Positions 8,623 to 17,433 of a stretch of 42,185 nt of DNA are shown here, in pieces; the first letter of the stretch is position 1, and each line of letters opens with the position of its first letter. Both the position numbers and the translations under genes were made by a program. Source of the stretch: Ideonella aquatica (lineage in GTDB: Bacteria; Pseudomonadota; Gammaproteobacteria; Burkholderiales; Burkholderiaceae_C); assembly GCF_018069755.1 (NCBI RefSeq), contig NZ_JAGQDE010000031.1, forward strand, positions 1-42,185, written 5' to 3'. The notes under the pieces were generated by a model. That model was not told the origin of the DNA. It made no database searches and worked only from the letters and a program-made list of their open reading frames with translations.

Positions 8623-9909
8623 ATGGCGTTGCAACAGATCATTGACCGTCGGCTGGCCGGCAAGAACAAGTCGATCGGCAACCGCGAGCGCTTCATCCGC
8701 CGCCACAAGGACCAGATCCGCGAGGCGGTGCGGCGCGCGGTGGATGGCCGCGGCATCCGCGACCTGGAGCGCGGCGAAGAGGTGCGCATCCCCAAGAAGG
8801 ACCTCTCCGAGCCGGTCTTCCACCATGGCCAGGGCGGCCAGCGCGAGTACGTGCACCCAGGCAACCAGGAGTACGTGCAGGGCGACCGCATCGAGCGGCC
8901 CAAGGGCGGCCAGGGGCAGGGCGGCGGCAAGGGTGAGGCCAGCGACTCCGGTGACGGCGAGGACGACTTCGTCTTCGCGCTGTCCAAGGAGGAGTTCATG
9001 CAGATCTTCTTCGAGGACCTGGCGCTGCCCCACCTGATCCGCACCCAGCTCGCCGAGATCCCCGAGTACAAGACCCACCGCGCCGGCTTCACCACCGACG
9101 GCACGCCCAACAACCTGCATGTGGTGCGCTCGATGCGGGGCGCGCTGGGCCGGCGCATCGCGCTGGGCGGCGAGTCGCGGCGCGAGCTGCATGCGCTGGA
9201 AGACCGCGCCGCCGAGCTGCGCCGCCACCCCGCCGATGACCCCGTCACACAGCGCGAGCTGGCCGAGGTGGAGGCGCGCATCGCGGTGCTCAAGGCCCGC
9301 CTGGGGCTGATCCCCTTCCTCGATCCGATCGACCTGAAGTTCCGCAGCCGCGTGAAGACGCCGGTGCCCAGCTCCAAGGCGGTGATGTTCTGCCTGATGG
9401 ATGTGTCGGGCTCGATGGACGAGCAGCGCAAGGAGCTGTCCAAGCGCTTCTTCATCCTGCTCTACCTGTTCCTGACGCGGCACTACGAGAAGATCGACCT
9501 GGTCTTCATCCGCCACCACACGCAGGCGCAGGAAGTGAACGAGCACGACTTCTTCCACGCCCGAGAGACCGGCGGCACCGTGGTCTCCAGCGCGCTGGAG
9601 CTGATGGACCAGATCATCCGCGCCCGCTACAACCCCAGCGAGTGGAACATCTACGGCGCCCAGGCCAGCGACGGCGACAACTGGCACCACGACTCCGCCC
9701 GCTGCCATGAGCTGCTGTCGCAGCGCGTGCTGCCCGCCTGCCGCTACTTCGCCTATGTGCAGGTGGCCGAGGAAGAGCAGAACCTGTGGGAGGAATACGC
9801 GCGCCTGGCCGAACACCACAAGAACTTCGCGATGAAGAAGGCGCTGGACGCCGCGCAGATCTACCCCGTGTTCCGCGACCTGTTCAAGAAGGAAGGGGCG
9901 CCGGCATGA
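8623..9909 (+). CDS. yeaH: YeaH/YhbH family protein (DUF444) with von Willebrand A domain
   Basis: 428 residues. The N-terminus (IIDRRLAGKNKSIGNRERFIRR) is typical of DUF444. A Gly/Gln-rich linker spans about 92-112. The C-terminal half is a von Willebrand A-like fold with a MIDAS motif DVSGSMD at 260-266, for metal-dependent protein contact. It is thought to partner PrkA in the stress response; the molecular role is unsettled. Its stop overlaps the spoVR start as ATGA (9906-9909), so translation is probably coupled. Confidence 0.95.
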   Translation: MALQQIIDRRLAGKNKSIGNRERFIRRHKDQIREAVRRAVDGRGIRDLERGEEVRIPKKDLSEPVFHHGQGGQREYVHPGNQEYVQGDRIERPKGGQGQGGGKGEASDSGDGEDDFVFALSKEEFMQIFFEDLALPHLIRTQLAEIPEYKTHRAGFTTDGTPNNLHVVRSMRGALGRRIALGGESRRELHALEDRAAELRRHPADDPVTQRELAEVEARIAVLKARLGLIPFLDPIDLKFRSRVKTPVPSSKAVMFCLMDVSGSMDEQRKELSKRFFILLYLFLTRHYEKIDLVFIRHHTQAQEVNEHDFFHARETGGTVVSSALELMDQIIRARYNPSEWNIYGAQASDGDNWHHDSARCHELLSQRVLPACRYFAYVQVAEEEQNLWEEYARLAEHHKNFAMKKALDAAQIYPVFRDLFKKEGAPA

Positions 9910-11540
9910 CCGATGCAGACCGCCGCGAGTACTCGCAGGACCGCCGCTGGCACGACGACCGCGCCAAGATCCCCGAGGCCGGTGACCGCCGCCGCGCGCG
10001 CGAGAAGCTGCTGGCCCCGCGCCCGCTGCCCGAGCGCCCCGCGCAGCCCCTGCCCGACCCCAGCGACTGGTCCTTCGAGCTGATCGAGCAGTACCACACG
10101 GTGATCGCCGCCACCGCGCGGCGCTTCGGCCTGGACACCTACCCCAACCAGCTCGAGATCATCACCGCCGAGCAGATGATGGACGCCTACGCCAGCGTGG
10201 GCATGCCGGTGAACTACCGCCACTGGAGCTACGGCAAGGAGTTCATTGCCACCGAAAAGAACTACCGCCGCGGCCACATGGGCCTGGCCTACGAGATCGT
10301 CATCAACAGCAATCCCTGCATCAGCTACCTGATGGAGGAGAACACGATGGCGATGCAGGCGCTGGTGATCGCCCACGCCGCCTACGGCCACAACAGTTTC
10401 TTCAAGGGCAACTACCTGTTCCGCATGTGGACCGATGCGGCGTCGATCATCGACTACCTGGTCTACGCCAAGAACTACGTGGCCGAGTGCGAGGAGCGCC
10501 ACGGCGTGGACACGGTGGAGCTGTTCCTGGACTCCTGCCACGCGCTGCAGAACCACGGCGTCGACCGCTACCGCCGCCCCAGCAAGAAGAGCCTGGCCGA
10601 GGAACTGGCCGCGCGCGCCGACCGCGAGGCCTATGCGCAGCAGCAGGTCAACGACCTCTGGCGAACGCTGCCACGCAAGGCCGAAGCCGCCGAGGAAACC
10701 CAGGCCGCGCGCCGCTTCCCGGCCGATCCCGAGGAGAACATCCTCTACTTCATCGAGAAGAACGCCCCGCTGCTCGAACCCTGGCAGCGCGAGATCATCC
10801 GCATCGTGCGCAAGGTCGCGCAGTACTTCTACCCACAGCGCCAGACCCAGGTGATGAACGAGGGCTGGGCCACCTTCTGGCACCACCGGCTGCTCAACCA
10901 GATGTACGACGACGGCTACCTCACCGACGGCGTGATGATCGAGTGGCTGAAGTCGCACACCAACGTCATCTACCAGCCCAAGGTCGGCCAGCGCGGCTAC
11001 AACGGCATCAACCCCTACGCGCTGGGCTTCGCGATGTTCACCGACATCAAGCGCATCTGCGAAGAGCCCACCGACGAGGACCGCGCCTGGTTCCCCGACA
11101 TCGCCGGCACGCCCTGGCTGCCGGCGCTGGACCAGGCGATGCGCAACTACAAGGACGAGAGCTTCATCGGCCAGTACCTCAGCCCCAAGCTGATGCGCGA
11201 CTTCCGCTTCTTCGCGATCCGCGATGACGAGAAGGACAGCGAACTGGAGGTCAGCGCGATCCACGATGACAGCGGCTACCGCCGCGTGCGCGAGGCGCTG
11301 AGCCGCCAGTACGACCTGGGCAGCCGCGAGCCCAATATCCAGGTCTGGAACGTCAACCTGAGGGGCGACCGCAGCCTGACGCTGCGCCACACCCAGCACC
11401 TGGACCGCCCGCTGGACGACGGCGCCCACGAGGTGCTGCGCCATGTGGCGCGGCTGTGGGGCTTTGGCGTGCAGCTCGAAAGCGTCAACGGCCAGGGCGA
11501 CATCACCCGGCGCTGGAGCGTGCCGGCACCGACCAACTGA
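9906..11540 (+). CDS. spoVR: SpoVR family protein (YcgB-like)
   Basis: 544 residues. Named after the Bacillus spore cortex protein SpoVR, but in proteobacteria it accompanies prkA and yeaH and is linked to starvation and stress physiology; its biochemical role is unknown. Family hallmarks are visible: SFELIEQYHTVIAATARRFGLDTYPNQ, MPVNYRHWSYGKEF, HAAYGHNSFFKGNYLF and MNEGWATFWHH. The conserved His and Glu residues suggest a metal site. The frame is open to 9786, but ATG 9906 overlaps the yeaH stop by four bases and gives the family N-terminus. It is the last gene of the operon. Confidence 0.95.
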   Translation: MTDADRREYSQDRRWHDDRAKIPEAGDRRRAREKLLAPRPLPERPAQPLPDPSDWSFELIEQYHTVIAATARRFGLDTYPNQLEIITAEQMMDAYASVGMPVNYRHWSYGKEFIATEKNYRRGHMGLAYEIVINSNPCISYLMEENTMAMQALVIAHAAYGHNSFFKGNYLFRMWTDAASIIDYLVYAKNYVAECEERHGVDTVELFLDSCHALQNHGVDRYRRPSKKSLAEELAARADREAYAQQQVNDLWRTLPRKAEAAEETQAARRFPADPEENILYFIEKNAPLLEPWQREIIRIVRKVAQYFYPQRQTQVMNEGWATFWHHRLLNQMYDDGYLTDGVMIEWLKSHTNVIYQPKVGQRGYNGINPYALGFAMFTDIKRICEEPTDEDRAWFPDIAGTPWLPALDQAMRNYKDESFIGQYLSPKLMRDFRFFAIRDDEKDSELEVSAIHDDSGYRRVREALSRQYDLGSREPNIQVWNVNLRGDRSLTLRHTQHLDRPLDDGAHEVLRHVARLWGFGVQLESVNGQGDITRRWSVPAPTN

Positions 11541-11569
11541 AGGGCATTGACGCGGCGCAAGGCGAGCCA

Positions 11570-11598
11570 CCGGCACCGGCGTAGAACAGGGGTGCCGG
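11570..11598. terminator. inverted repeat after spoVR
   Basis: CCGGCACC at 11570-11577 pairs perfectly with GGTGCCGG at 11591-11598 over a 13-base loop. It lies 30 bases after the spoVR stop. No T-run is present, so it may be a weak terminator or mRNA 3' end stabiliser. Confidence 0.35.
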
Positions 11599-11665
11599 CC
11601 GGCGATCTCGCCCGAAGGCGGTGGCGGTCGCCCGAGGGCCGGTGAACCACCGAAGGAAGTACGCC

Positions 11666-12619
11666 ATGTCTGCCCTGTTCCGCTCCCCCGCGCCGCGCGC
11701 GTTCGCGCTGTCCTGCCTGTTCTCGGCCGTCACGGCCCTCACAGCCTCTGCGGCCCCCGTCCTCACCGACCTGCCCCACATGGCACCGGCCCAGCGTGCC
11801 CTGGCGCTGCAGACGCTGCAGTCCGCCCGTCCGCTGGGCGCACTCGACACGACGCCGCCCACCGTGCTGTCCCTCCAGGCAGCCACCAGCGTCAACGCCA
11901 GCAAGAACATGAACCAGCTGGTGGTCGACCTGCAGATCAGCGATGATCTGTCCGGTCTGCTGCACACCTTCATGACGGCCCGTGGCCCCAGCGGCACGCA
12001 AACCGTGGCCACGGGCCAGCACCTGGGCGGCTGGCCGTCGTTCAAGGGCCAGATGGCCCTGCGCTTCGGCGCGTTTGCCGAGCCGGGCCTGTGGACCATC
12101 ACCGAGGTCTACGGCAGCGACATCGCCGGCAACGTCTTTTCCTGCGACAGCGCCTGCCTGACGGCCTTGGGCGGCAACCGGCAGTTCACCGTCACCGGGA
12201 CCACCGCCGACACCCAGGCGCCGACGATGACCGGCGGGCGCATCCTGACGCCCGCCGTGTCGCTGAGCACACCGGTCAAGGGCACGGTCGACCACCTGCC
12301 CTTCGTGCGCATGACGCTCAATGCCGCCGACCAGGGCGGCTCGGGCACCGCGGGTGCGTATGCCACCTTCTGCCTGCCCGACCAGAGCAACTGCTTTGGC
12401 ACCTGGAGCGAGAACTGGGTTTACGCGCAGAAGAAGTCCGTGCTCAATAGCTACGCCAGCACCTGGGTGGGCATGCCCACCGGCGTCTACCTGCTCAAGG
12501 ACGTGAGCCTGCACGACCATGCCGGCGGCACGCGGCTCTACACCAGCACCACCTTCGGTGGCAGCACCGACTTCTCGGCGCTGATGCCCGCTGGCACGCA
12601 GGTGATCGTCAACCCCTGA
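11666..12619 (+). CDS. secreted protein of unknown function with two Ig-like repeats
   Basis: 317 residues, not assigned to a named family. A signal peptide spans residues 1-30 (FRSPAPRAFALSC, hydrophobic stretch, ASAA). The mature part looks like two beta-sandwich repeats of about 130 residues, each beginning D-T-x-x-P-T (DTTPPTVLSLQAA and DTQAPTMTGGR) and each ending with a W/Y-rich strand and a D-x-AG turn (GSDIAGNVFS and HDHAGGTRLY). Paired cysteines (CDSAC, CLPDQSNC) suggest disulphides in the periplasm or outside. The start is ATG 11666 after GAAGGAAG. It follows the spoVR operon after 125 bases and converges with the M20 gene. Confidence 0.8.
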   Translation: MSALFRSPAPRAFALSCLFSAVTALTASAAPVLTDLPHMAPAQRALALQTLQSARPLGALDTTPPTVLSLQAATSVNASKNMNQLVVDLQISDDLSGLLHTFMTARGPSGTQTVATGQHLGGWPSFKGQMALRFGAFAEPGLWTITEVYGSDIAGNVFSCDSACLTALGGNRQFTVTGTTADTQAPTMTGGRILTPAVSLSTPVKGTVDHLPFVRMTLNAADQGGSGTAGAYATFCLPDQSNCFGTWSENWVYAQKKSVLNSYASTWVGMPTGVYLLKDVSLHDHAGGTRLYTSTTFGGSTDFSALMPAGTQVIVNP

Positions 12620-12632
12620 GCGGGCCCGCCGC

Positions 12633-13862
12633 TCAGCCCAGCAGGTCCAGCAGCGTGCGCGCCACCACCTGGGTGGCGCGGCGCAGGTCCTCCAGCACCA
12701 GGTGCTCGTCGGCACGCTTGGCGTTGCTCTCGCGCACGGTGCGCGGACCGGCGCCGTAGATCACCGCGGGGATGCCGCGCTCGCAGTACAGGCGCACGTC
12801 GGTGTAGAGCGGCGTGCCGCTCTCGGGGATGGGTTCGCCGAAGACCGCCTCGCCGTGCTTCTGCAGCGCGGCCACCAGAGGCCGGTTGCCGGGCAGGGGC
12901 TTGAGCGCGTGGGCCATCAGCAGGCGCTTGATCTCGACCGTCACGCCGGGCACGCTGGCGGCGGCCTCGGTGATGACGCGGCGGATGTCGGCCTCCACCG
13001 CCACCGGATCCTCCTCGGGGATCATCCGGCGGTCGAGCTTCAGCACCACCTTGCCCGGCACCACGTTGGTGTTGGTGCCGCCCTCGATGCGGCCCACGTT
13101 CAGGTAGGGGTGGGTGATGCCCGGCACCTGCGAGCTGATCTGCTTGTAGGCGGTGTTCTGCGCGTACAGCGCCGACAGGATCGCCGTGGCACCTTGCAGG
13201 GCATCCACGCCGGTGTGCGGGATGGCCGCGTGGGCCATCACGCCGTGCACCGTCACCTCCATCTGCAGGCAGCCGTTGTGGGCGGTGACCACCTGGTAGC
13301 TGAAGCCGGCGGCAATCTCGTAGTCGGGCTTCGTGTGACCGTGCCGGAGCAGCCAGCCCGGGCCCAGCTCGCCGCCGAACTCCTCGTCGTAGGTGAAGTG
13401 CAGTTCCACCCCGCCTTTCAGCGGCAGCCCCAGCGCCTCGATCGCGCGGGTAGCGAAGGTGTAGGTAGCGAAGTCGCACTTGCTGACCGCGGACGCACGG
13501 CCGTAGAGCTTGCCGTCGACCACGGCGCCACCATACGGGTCATGCGTCCAGCCTTCGCCCGGCGGCACCACGTCGCCATGGGCGTTGAGCGCGATCACCG
13601 GGCCGCCGTCGGCGTAGCGGCGGCGGGCGATCAGGTTGGTCACGCTCTGCAGGCCGTGGGCCTGGGCCTCGGCCGCGGGGATGGGGAACTTCTCGGCGGT
13701 GATGCCAAAGCCGGCCAGCAGCTCGGCGGTGCGCTCGGCGTGCGGCGCGTTGTTCCCGGGCGGGGTGTCGGTGGGCACCTGCACCAGGGCCTGCAGGAAG
13801 CGCACTTCCTCGTCGAAGTGGGCATCGATCCATTGATCGAGTGAGGCGTAGCGGTCGGTCAT
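12633..13862 (-). CDS. M20 family metallohydrolase of the urate operon
   Basis: 409 residues, ArgE/DapE/carboxypeptidase G2 superfamily. The metal and catalytic motifs are HGD at 95-97 and DEE at 159-161, with a dimerisation lid in the middle. The usual bridging Asp of GRGxxDMK is absent: the segment reads GRASAVSKCD, so Asp130 a few residues later may replace it, a variant I recall from one M20 subgroup. The gene overlaps the UraD-AllC gene by ATGA (13859-13862) and is the last gene of the operon, so its substrate is probably a product of allantoate breakdown (for example a ureido or carbamoyl acid), but that is inference. Confidence 0.85.
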   Translation of the reverse strand: MTDRYASLDQWIDAHFDEEVRFLQALVQVPTDTPPGNNAPHAERTAELLAGFGITAEKFPIPAAEAQAHGLQSVTNLIARRRYADGGPVIALNAHGDVVPPGEGWTHDPYGGAVVDGKLYGRASAVSKCDFATYTFATRAIEALGLPLKGGVELHFTYDEEFGGELGPGWLLRHGHTKPDYEIAAGFSYQVVTAHNGCLQMEVTVHGVMAHAAIPHTGVDALQGATAILSALYAQNTAYKQISSQVPGITHPYLNVGRIEGGTNTNVVPGKVVLKLDRRMIPEEDPVAVEADIRRVITEAAASVPGVTVEIKRLLMAHALKPLPGNRPLVAALQKHGEAVFGEPIPESGTPLYTDVRLYCERGIPAVIYGAGPRTVRESNAKRADEHLVLEDLRRATQVVARTLLDLLG

Positions 13863-15637
13863 CGGTGGTCCGCGGCAAGTTGTTCGGTCAGGTGGGTGAA
13901 GGCGCGCACCGCGAGCTCGCAGTCGTCGTTGCTGACGCCTTCCAGCGGGTTGTGGCTGATGCCATCGTTCAGGCCGCGCACGAACAGCATGGCCTGCGGC
14001 ATCGCCTCGTGCAGCTTCATCGCGTCATGGCCGGCGCCGCTGGGCAGCGTGAACACCGGCAGGCCCAGCGCCTGCACCGCGGCTTCCCAGCGGCGCTGCC
14101 AGGCCGGCGCGCTGGGTGCGGCGGCGGCACGCATCGTCTCTTCCAGCGTGATCGCCACGCCGCGGCGCGCGGCGATGCGGGCCGCCTCGGCCTGCACGTC
14201 GGCCAGGCAGGCGTCGCGCACCGCGTTGGTGGTGGCGCGGATGTCCAGGCTGAAGCGGCAGCGGCCGGGCACCACGTTGATCGAGCCCTCGGGCACCTGC
14301 AGCAGGCCCATCGTGCCGACCAGGTCGGGCACGCTGGCGGCGCGCTGCTCCAGGAACAGCGCCAGCTCGGCCACCGCGCAGGCGGCGTCGCGGCGCTGGC
14401 CCATCGGCGTGGTGCCGGCGTGGCTGGCCAGGCCCACGGCCTCGCCCAGCAGGCGCACGCTGCCGTTGATGCTGGTGACCACGCCCAGCGGCAGGTCGCG
14501 TGTGCTCAGCACCGGGCCCTGCTCGATGTGCACTTCCACGAAGCCCAGGTAGCGTGCCGGGTCGCGCCGCAGCGCAGCAATCGCGGCCGGGTCCAGACCG
14601 GCCTGCTGCATCGCGCTGCGCATCGTCACGCCGTCGGCATCGGCCTGGTCCAGCCAGGCCGGATTGAACTGGCCCACCAGCGCGCCCGAGGCCAGGAAGG
14701 TGGCCTTGTAGCGCTGGCCTTCCTCTTCCGCAAAGCCCACCACCTCAAGGCCGAAGGGCAGGCGCCGGCCGGCATGGTGCAGCGCGCGCACCACCGCCAT
14801 CGGCACGAAGATGCCCAGGCGGCCGTCGTACTTGCCGCCATTGCGCACGGTGTCGTAGTGGCTGCCCGTCAGCAGGCGCTTCGCACTGGGGTCCACGCCG
14901 TGGTAGAGGCCCACCACATTGCCCACCGCGTCGACGGCCACCTCGTCGAAGCCGCACTCCTCGCGCATCCAGGTGCACAAGTCACGGGCGCAGGCGCGGT
15001 GGGCGTCGGTCAGGTAGGTCACGGTCAGCTCGCCGCGCTCGGCGAAGCCGGGATCGCTGTGCACGGCCAGGCGCTCGGCCCAGTCCCACACGCGGTTGCC
15101 CTCGGTGGGCTCCACGCCGAACTTGTCGTTCAGGCGAATTTCGGCAATGCGGTGGATGTTGCGCAGGCACTCGGCGCGCTCCATGTCCACCGGGTTGTTC
15201 AGGCGGCGCGCGAAGGTGGCAATGATCGCGTGGCGGTCCAGCCCCAGGCCGCGCGGGCCACGCACCGCCAGGATGAACGGAAAGCCGAATTTCGCGTTGT
15301 AGTCGGCATTGAGCTGCTGCAGCCGCGTGAACTCTTCCGGGCTGCAGTCGGTCAGGCCGGCCTTGCCCTGCTCGTTCGTGGACTCGGCGGTGAGGCTCTT
15401 GCTCACCATCGCCTTGCCGGCCAGCTCGGGGTGGGCGCGGATCAGCGCCAGCTGCGCGGCCACGCCGGCCTCGTCCAGCACCCGCACCAGGCAGTGCTTC
15501 AGGTGGGCCAGACTGCGAAAGGGTCGCAGCGCGCAGGCCCGCTCAGCGATCCACGGCGAGTGCTCGTAGGTGCCATCCAGCAGGCGGGTCACCTCATCGA
15601 CCGAGGCGGCATTGAGTTGATCGATGGTCAGCGGCAC
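13859..15637 (-). CDS. uraD-allC: bifunctional OHCU decarboxylase / allantoate amidohydrolase fusion
   Basis: 592 residues with two enzymes in one chain. Residues about 1-170 are UraD: AHPELAGK at 68-75 and KFGFPFI at 116-122, which decarboxylates 2-oxo-4-hydroxy-4-carboxy-5-ureidoimidazoline to S-allantoin. Residues about 180-590 are an M20-type allantoate amidohydrolase: GSHYDTV, AEEEGQRYK, EVHIEQGP and a C-terminal SGAGHDAM metal motif; it releases ammonia and CO2 from allantoate. GTG 15637 is chosen as start because GGGAG precedes it and it lies just after the puuE stop; an ATG at 15706 would add 23 residues inside puuE. PuuE, its neighbour, performs the step between the two domains. Confidence 0.92.
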   Translation of the reverse strand: MPLTIDQLNAASVDEVTRLLDGTYEHSPWIAERACALRPFRSLAHLKHCLVRVLDEAGVAAQLALIRAHPELAGKAMVSKSLTAESTNEQGKAGLTDCSPEEFTRLQQLNADYNAKFGFPFILAVRGPRGLGLDRHAIIATFARRLNNPVDMERAECLRNIHRIAEIRLNDKFGVEPTEGNRVWDWAERLAVHSDPGFAERGELTVTYLTDAHRACARDLCTWMREECGFDEVAVDAVGNVVGLYHGVDPSAKRLLTGSHYDTVRNGGKYDGRLGIFVPMAVVRALHHAGRRLPFGLEVVGFAEEEGQRYKATFLASGALVGQFNPAWLDQADADGVTMRSAMQQAGLDPAAIAALRRDPARYLGFVEVHIEQGPVLSTRDLPLGVVTSINGSVRLLGEAVGLASHAGTTPMGQRRDAACAVAELALFLEQRAASVPDLVGTMGLLQVPEGSINVVPGRCRFSLDIRATTNAVRDACLADVQAEAARIAARRGVAITLEETMRAAAAPSAPAWQRRWEAAVQALGLPVFTLPSGAGHDAMKLHEAMPQAMLFVRGLNDGISHNPLEGVSNDDCELAVRAFTHLTEQLAADHR

Positions 15638-15644
15638 AGCGCGC

Positions 15645-16592
15645 TCACTCCCAGATGAAGGCGGTCTGCGCGTCGAACGGGTGCTCGGCGCGCCAATGGT
15701 GGGCAATGTCGATGCGCCGCGTCACCCAGACGCGCTCATGCGACTGCACATGGTCCAGAAAGCGCTGCAGCGCACGCATCCGGCCCGGGCGACCCAGCAG
15801 GCGGCAGTGCATGCCTATGCTCATCATCGCGGGCCGCTCGTCGCCTTCGGCATACATCACGTCGAAGGCGTCCTTCAGGTACTGGAAGAAGGGCTCGCCG
15901 TGGCTGAAGCCCTGCGGCAGCGCAAAGCGCATGTCGTTGCAGTCCAGCGTGTAGGGCACCACCAGGTGCGGCGCCAGCGTGCCGTCGGTCTTCTTCACCT
16001 GCAGCCAGAAGGGCAGGTCGTCGCCGTAGTAGTCGCTGTCGTAGGCGAAGCCACCATGGTCGGCCACCAGGCGGCGGGTGTTGGGGCTGTCGCGGCCGGT
16101 GTACCAGCCCAGCGGACGTTCACCCGTCAGGCGTTCAATGATTTCCATGCCGCGTTGCAGGTGCTCGCGCTCCTCGCTCTCGGGCATGGTCTGGTAGTGG
16201 ATCCACTTCCAGCCGTGGCAGGCAATCTCGTGGCCCAGTTCCACAAATGCCTGCGTCACCTCGGGGCAGCGGGCCAGCGCGCTGGACACACCAAAGATGG
16301 TCAGCGGCAGGCCGCGGCGCTCGAACTCGCGCAGCAGGCGCCACACGCCCACGCGCGAGCCGTATTCGTAGATGCCCTCCATGCTGAGGTGCCGCGCCGG
16401 GTAGCTGGCGGGGTTGAACATCTCGGAGAGGAACTGCTCGGAGCCGGCGTCGCCGTGCAGCACCGAGTTCTCGCCGCCCTCCTCGTAGTTCAGCACGAAC
16501 TGCACCGCGATGCGGGCGTTGCCGGGCCAGCGGGCGTGGGGCGGCGTGCGGCCGTGGCCGCGCAGGTCTCGGGGGTAGCGGGTGGGGTTCAT
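15645..16592 (-). CDS. puuE: allantoinase PuuE
   Basis: 315 residues of the polysaccharide-deacetylase (NodB-like) allantoinase family, unrelated to the amidohydrolase-type AllB. It opens the allantoin ring to give allantoate. Family features include the N-terminal RYPRDLRGHGRTPPHARWPG, FVLNYEEGGENSVLHGD, EIACHGWKWIHY with a likely metal His, and MMSIGMHCRLLGRPGR near the C-terminus. It overlaps the GntR gene by ATGA (16589-16592) and is followed by the UraD-AllC fusion, so pathway order and translation coupling agree. Confidence 0.95.
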   Translation of the reverse strand: MNPTRYPRDLRGHGRTPPHARWPGNARIAVQFVLNYEEGGENSVLHGDAGSEQFLSEMFNPASYPARHLSMEGIYEYGSRVGVWRLLREFERRGLPLTIFGVSSALARCPEVTQAFVELGHEIACHGWKWIHYQTMPESEEREHLQRGMEIIERLTGERPLGWYTGRDSPNTRRLVADHGGFAYDSDYYGDDLPFWLQVKKTDGTLAPHLVVPYTLDCNDMRFALPQGFSHGEPFFQYLKDAFDVMYAEGDERPAMMSIGMHCRLLGRPGRMRALQRFLDHVQSHERVWVTRRIDIAHHWRAEHPFDAQTAFIWE

Positions 16593-17332
16593 GGGGTCGG
16601 GGCTGGCGACAGCACGGCGGCCAGGTCTGGGGTGCGGGGATCGAGGCGCAGGTTGCGCTCGACGCTGTGCAGATGCTGCTCCATCAGGCGCACCGCGGCG
16701 CGCGCATCGCGGCGCGCCAGCGCATCGACGATCTGGCCGTGCTCGTCCTGCGAGTGCTCGGCCGAATGGGCCGACTGGTACATCAGTGAGATCAGCGAGG
16801 AGCGGCTGAGCAGGTCGGTCAGCAGCTGGGCCAGCACCTCGTTGCCCAGCAGGCGCGCCAGCACCACATGAAAGTCCGCCAGCAGCCGGGTGCGGCCCGA
16901 GACATCGGTGCGCGCGATCGCCTCGCGCTCGGCCTTCAGGTGGCGGCGCAGCTCGCCCACCTGGGCGTCGGTGATGACGGTGCAGAGCTGGCGCACCATG
17001 GACGCTTCCAGCATGGCGCGCACTTCGAACACCTGGCGCGCCTCCTCAGGGCTGGGCATGGCGACAAAGGCGCCGCGCGCCGGCTCCAGCGTGACCAGGC
17101 GGTCGCGGCTGAGCTGGTTCAAGGCTTGGCGCACCACTGTGCGAGAGACCTGGAAGATGTCGGCCAGCTTCTGCTCGGCCAGCTTGGTGCCGGGCATCAA
17201 ACGGCGCTCGACGATGGCCGTGGTGATGGACTCGACGATGCGCTCGGTGCTGCCCATCACCGGTGCATCGGCCGCAGCCAGGCCGGCACGCGGCTTGCGT
17301 GATGGGCGATCGACGGGGGGCTTGCGGGTCAT
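16589..17332 (-). CDS. GntR-family regulator of urate catabolism
   Basis: 247 residues. N-terminal winged helix (about 30-95: IVESITTAIVERRLMPGTKLAEQKLADIFQVSRTVVRQAL) and C-terminal FCD ligand domain with a metal-type His set, as in the FadR/VanR branch. ATG 17332 is chosen; an ATG at 17365 would place the start inside the palindromic operator. It is the first gene of the leftward catabolic operon and divergent from uraH, so it very probably controls both arms, with urate or a breakdown product as effector (inference). Confidence 0.9.
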   Translation of the reverse strand: MTRKPPVDRPSRKPRAGLAAADAPVMGSTERIVESITTAIVERRLMPGTKLAEQKLADIFQVSRTVVRQALNQLSRDRLVTLEPARGAFVAMPSPEEARQVFEVRAMLEASMVRQLCTVITDAQVGELRRHLKAEREAIARTDVSGRTRLLADFHVVLARLLGNEVLAQLLTDLLSRSSLISLMYQSAHSAEHSQDEHGQIVDALARRDARAAVRLMEQHLHSVERNLRLDPRTPDLAAVLSPAPTP

Positions 17333-17352
17333 GAGCGGTTGACGTGTATTCC

Positions 17353-17371
17353 AAAGTGTATACACTTTTGG
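17353..17371. promoter_or_regulatory. GntR operator in the divergent urate promoter
   Basis: AAAGTGTATACACTTT (17353-17368) is a perfect 16-base palindrome centred between the GntR gene and uraH; its core TGTATACA resembles sites of FadR-branch GntR proteins. For uraH, TTGACG (17339-17344) and TACACT (17361-17366) form a -35/-10 pair with a 16-base spacer, so a bound regulator would cover the -10. Confidence 0.7.
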
Positions 17372-17433
17372 CCATTCTGCAAGACAATCACGTCACCAGC
17401 CGGGTCGTGCCCGGCACCTGAAAGGACCTCCCG

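Noticed and set aside
13841-15658. 605-codon plus-strand frame opposite the UraD-AllC gene
   Set aside because: His/Arg/Gln-rich shadow of a conserved gene; no ribosome-binding site or recognisable domain.
15638-15706. ATG 15706 as start of the UraD-AllC fusion
   Set aside because: It would add 23 residues lying inside puuE without homology to UraD; GTG 15637 with GGGAG upstream fits the family N-terminus.
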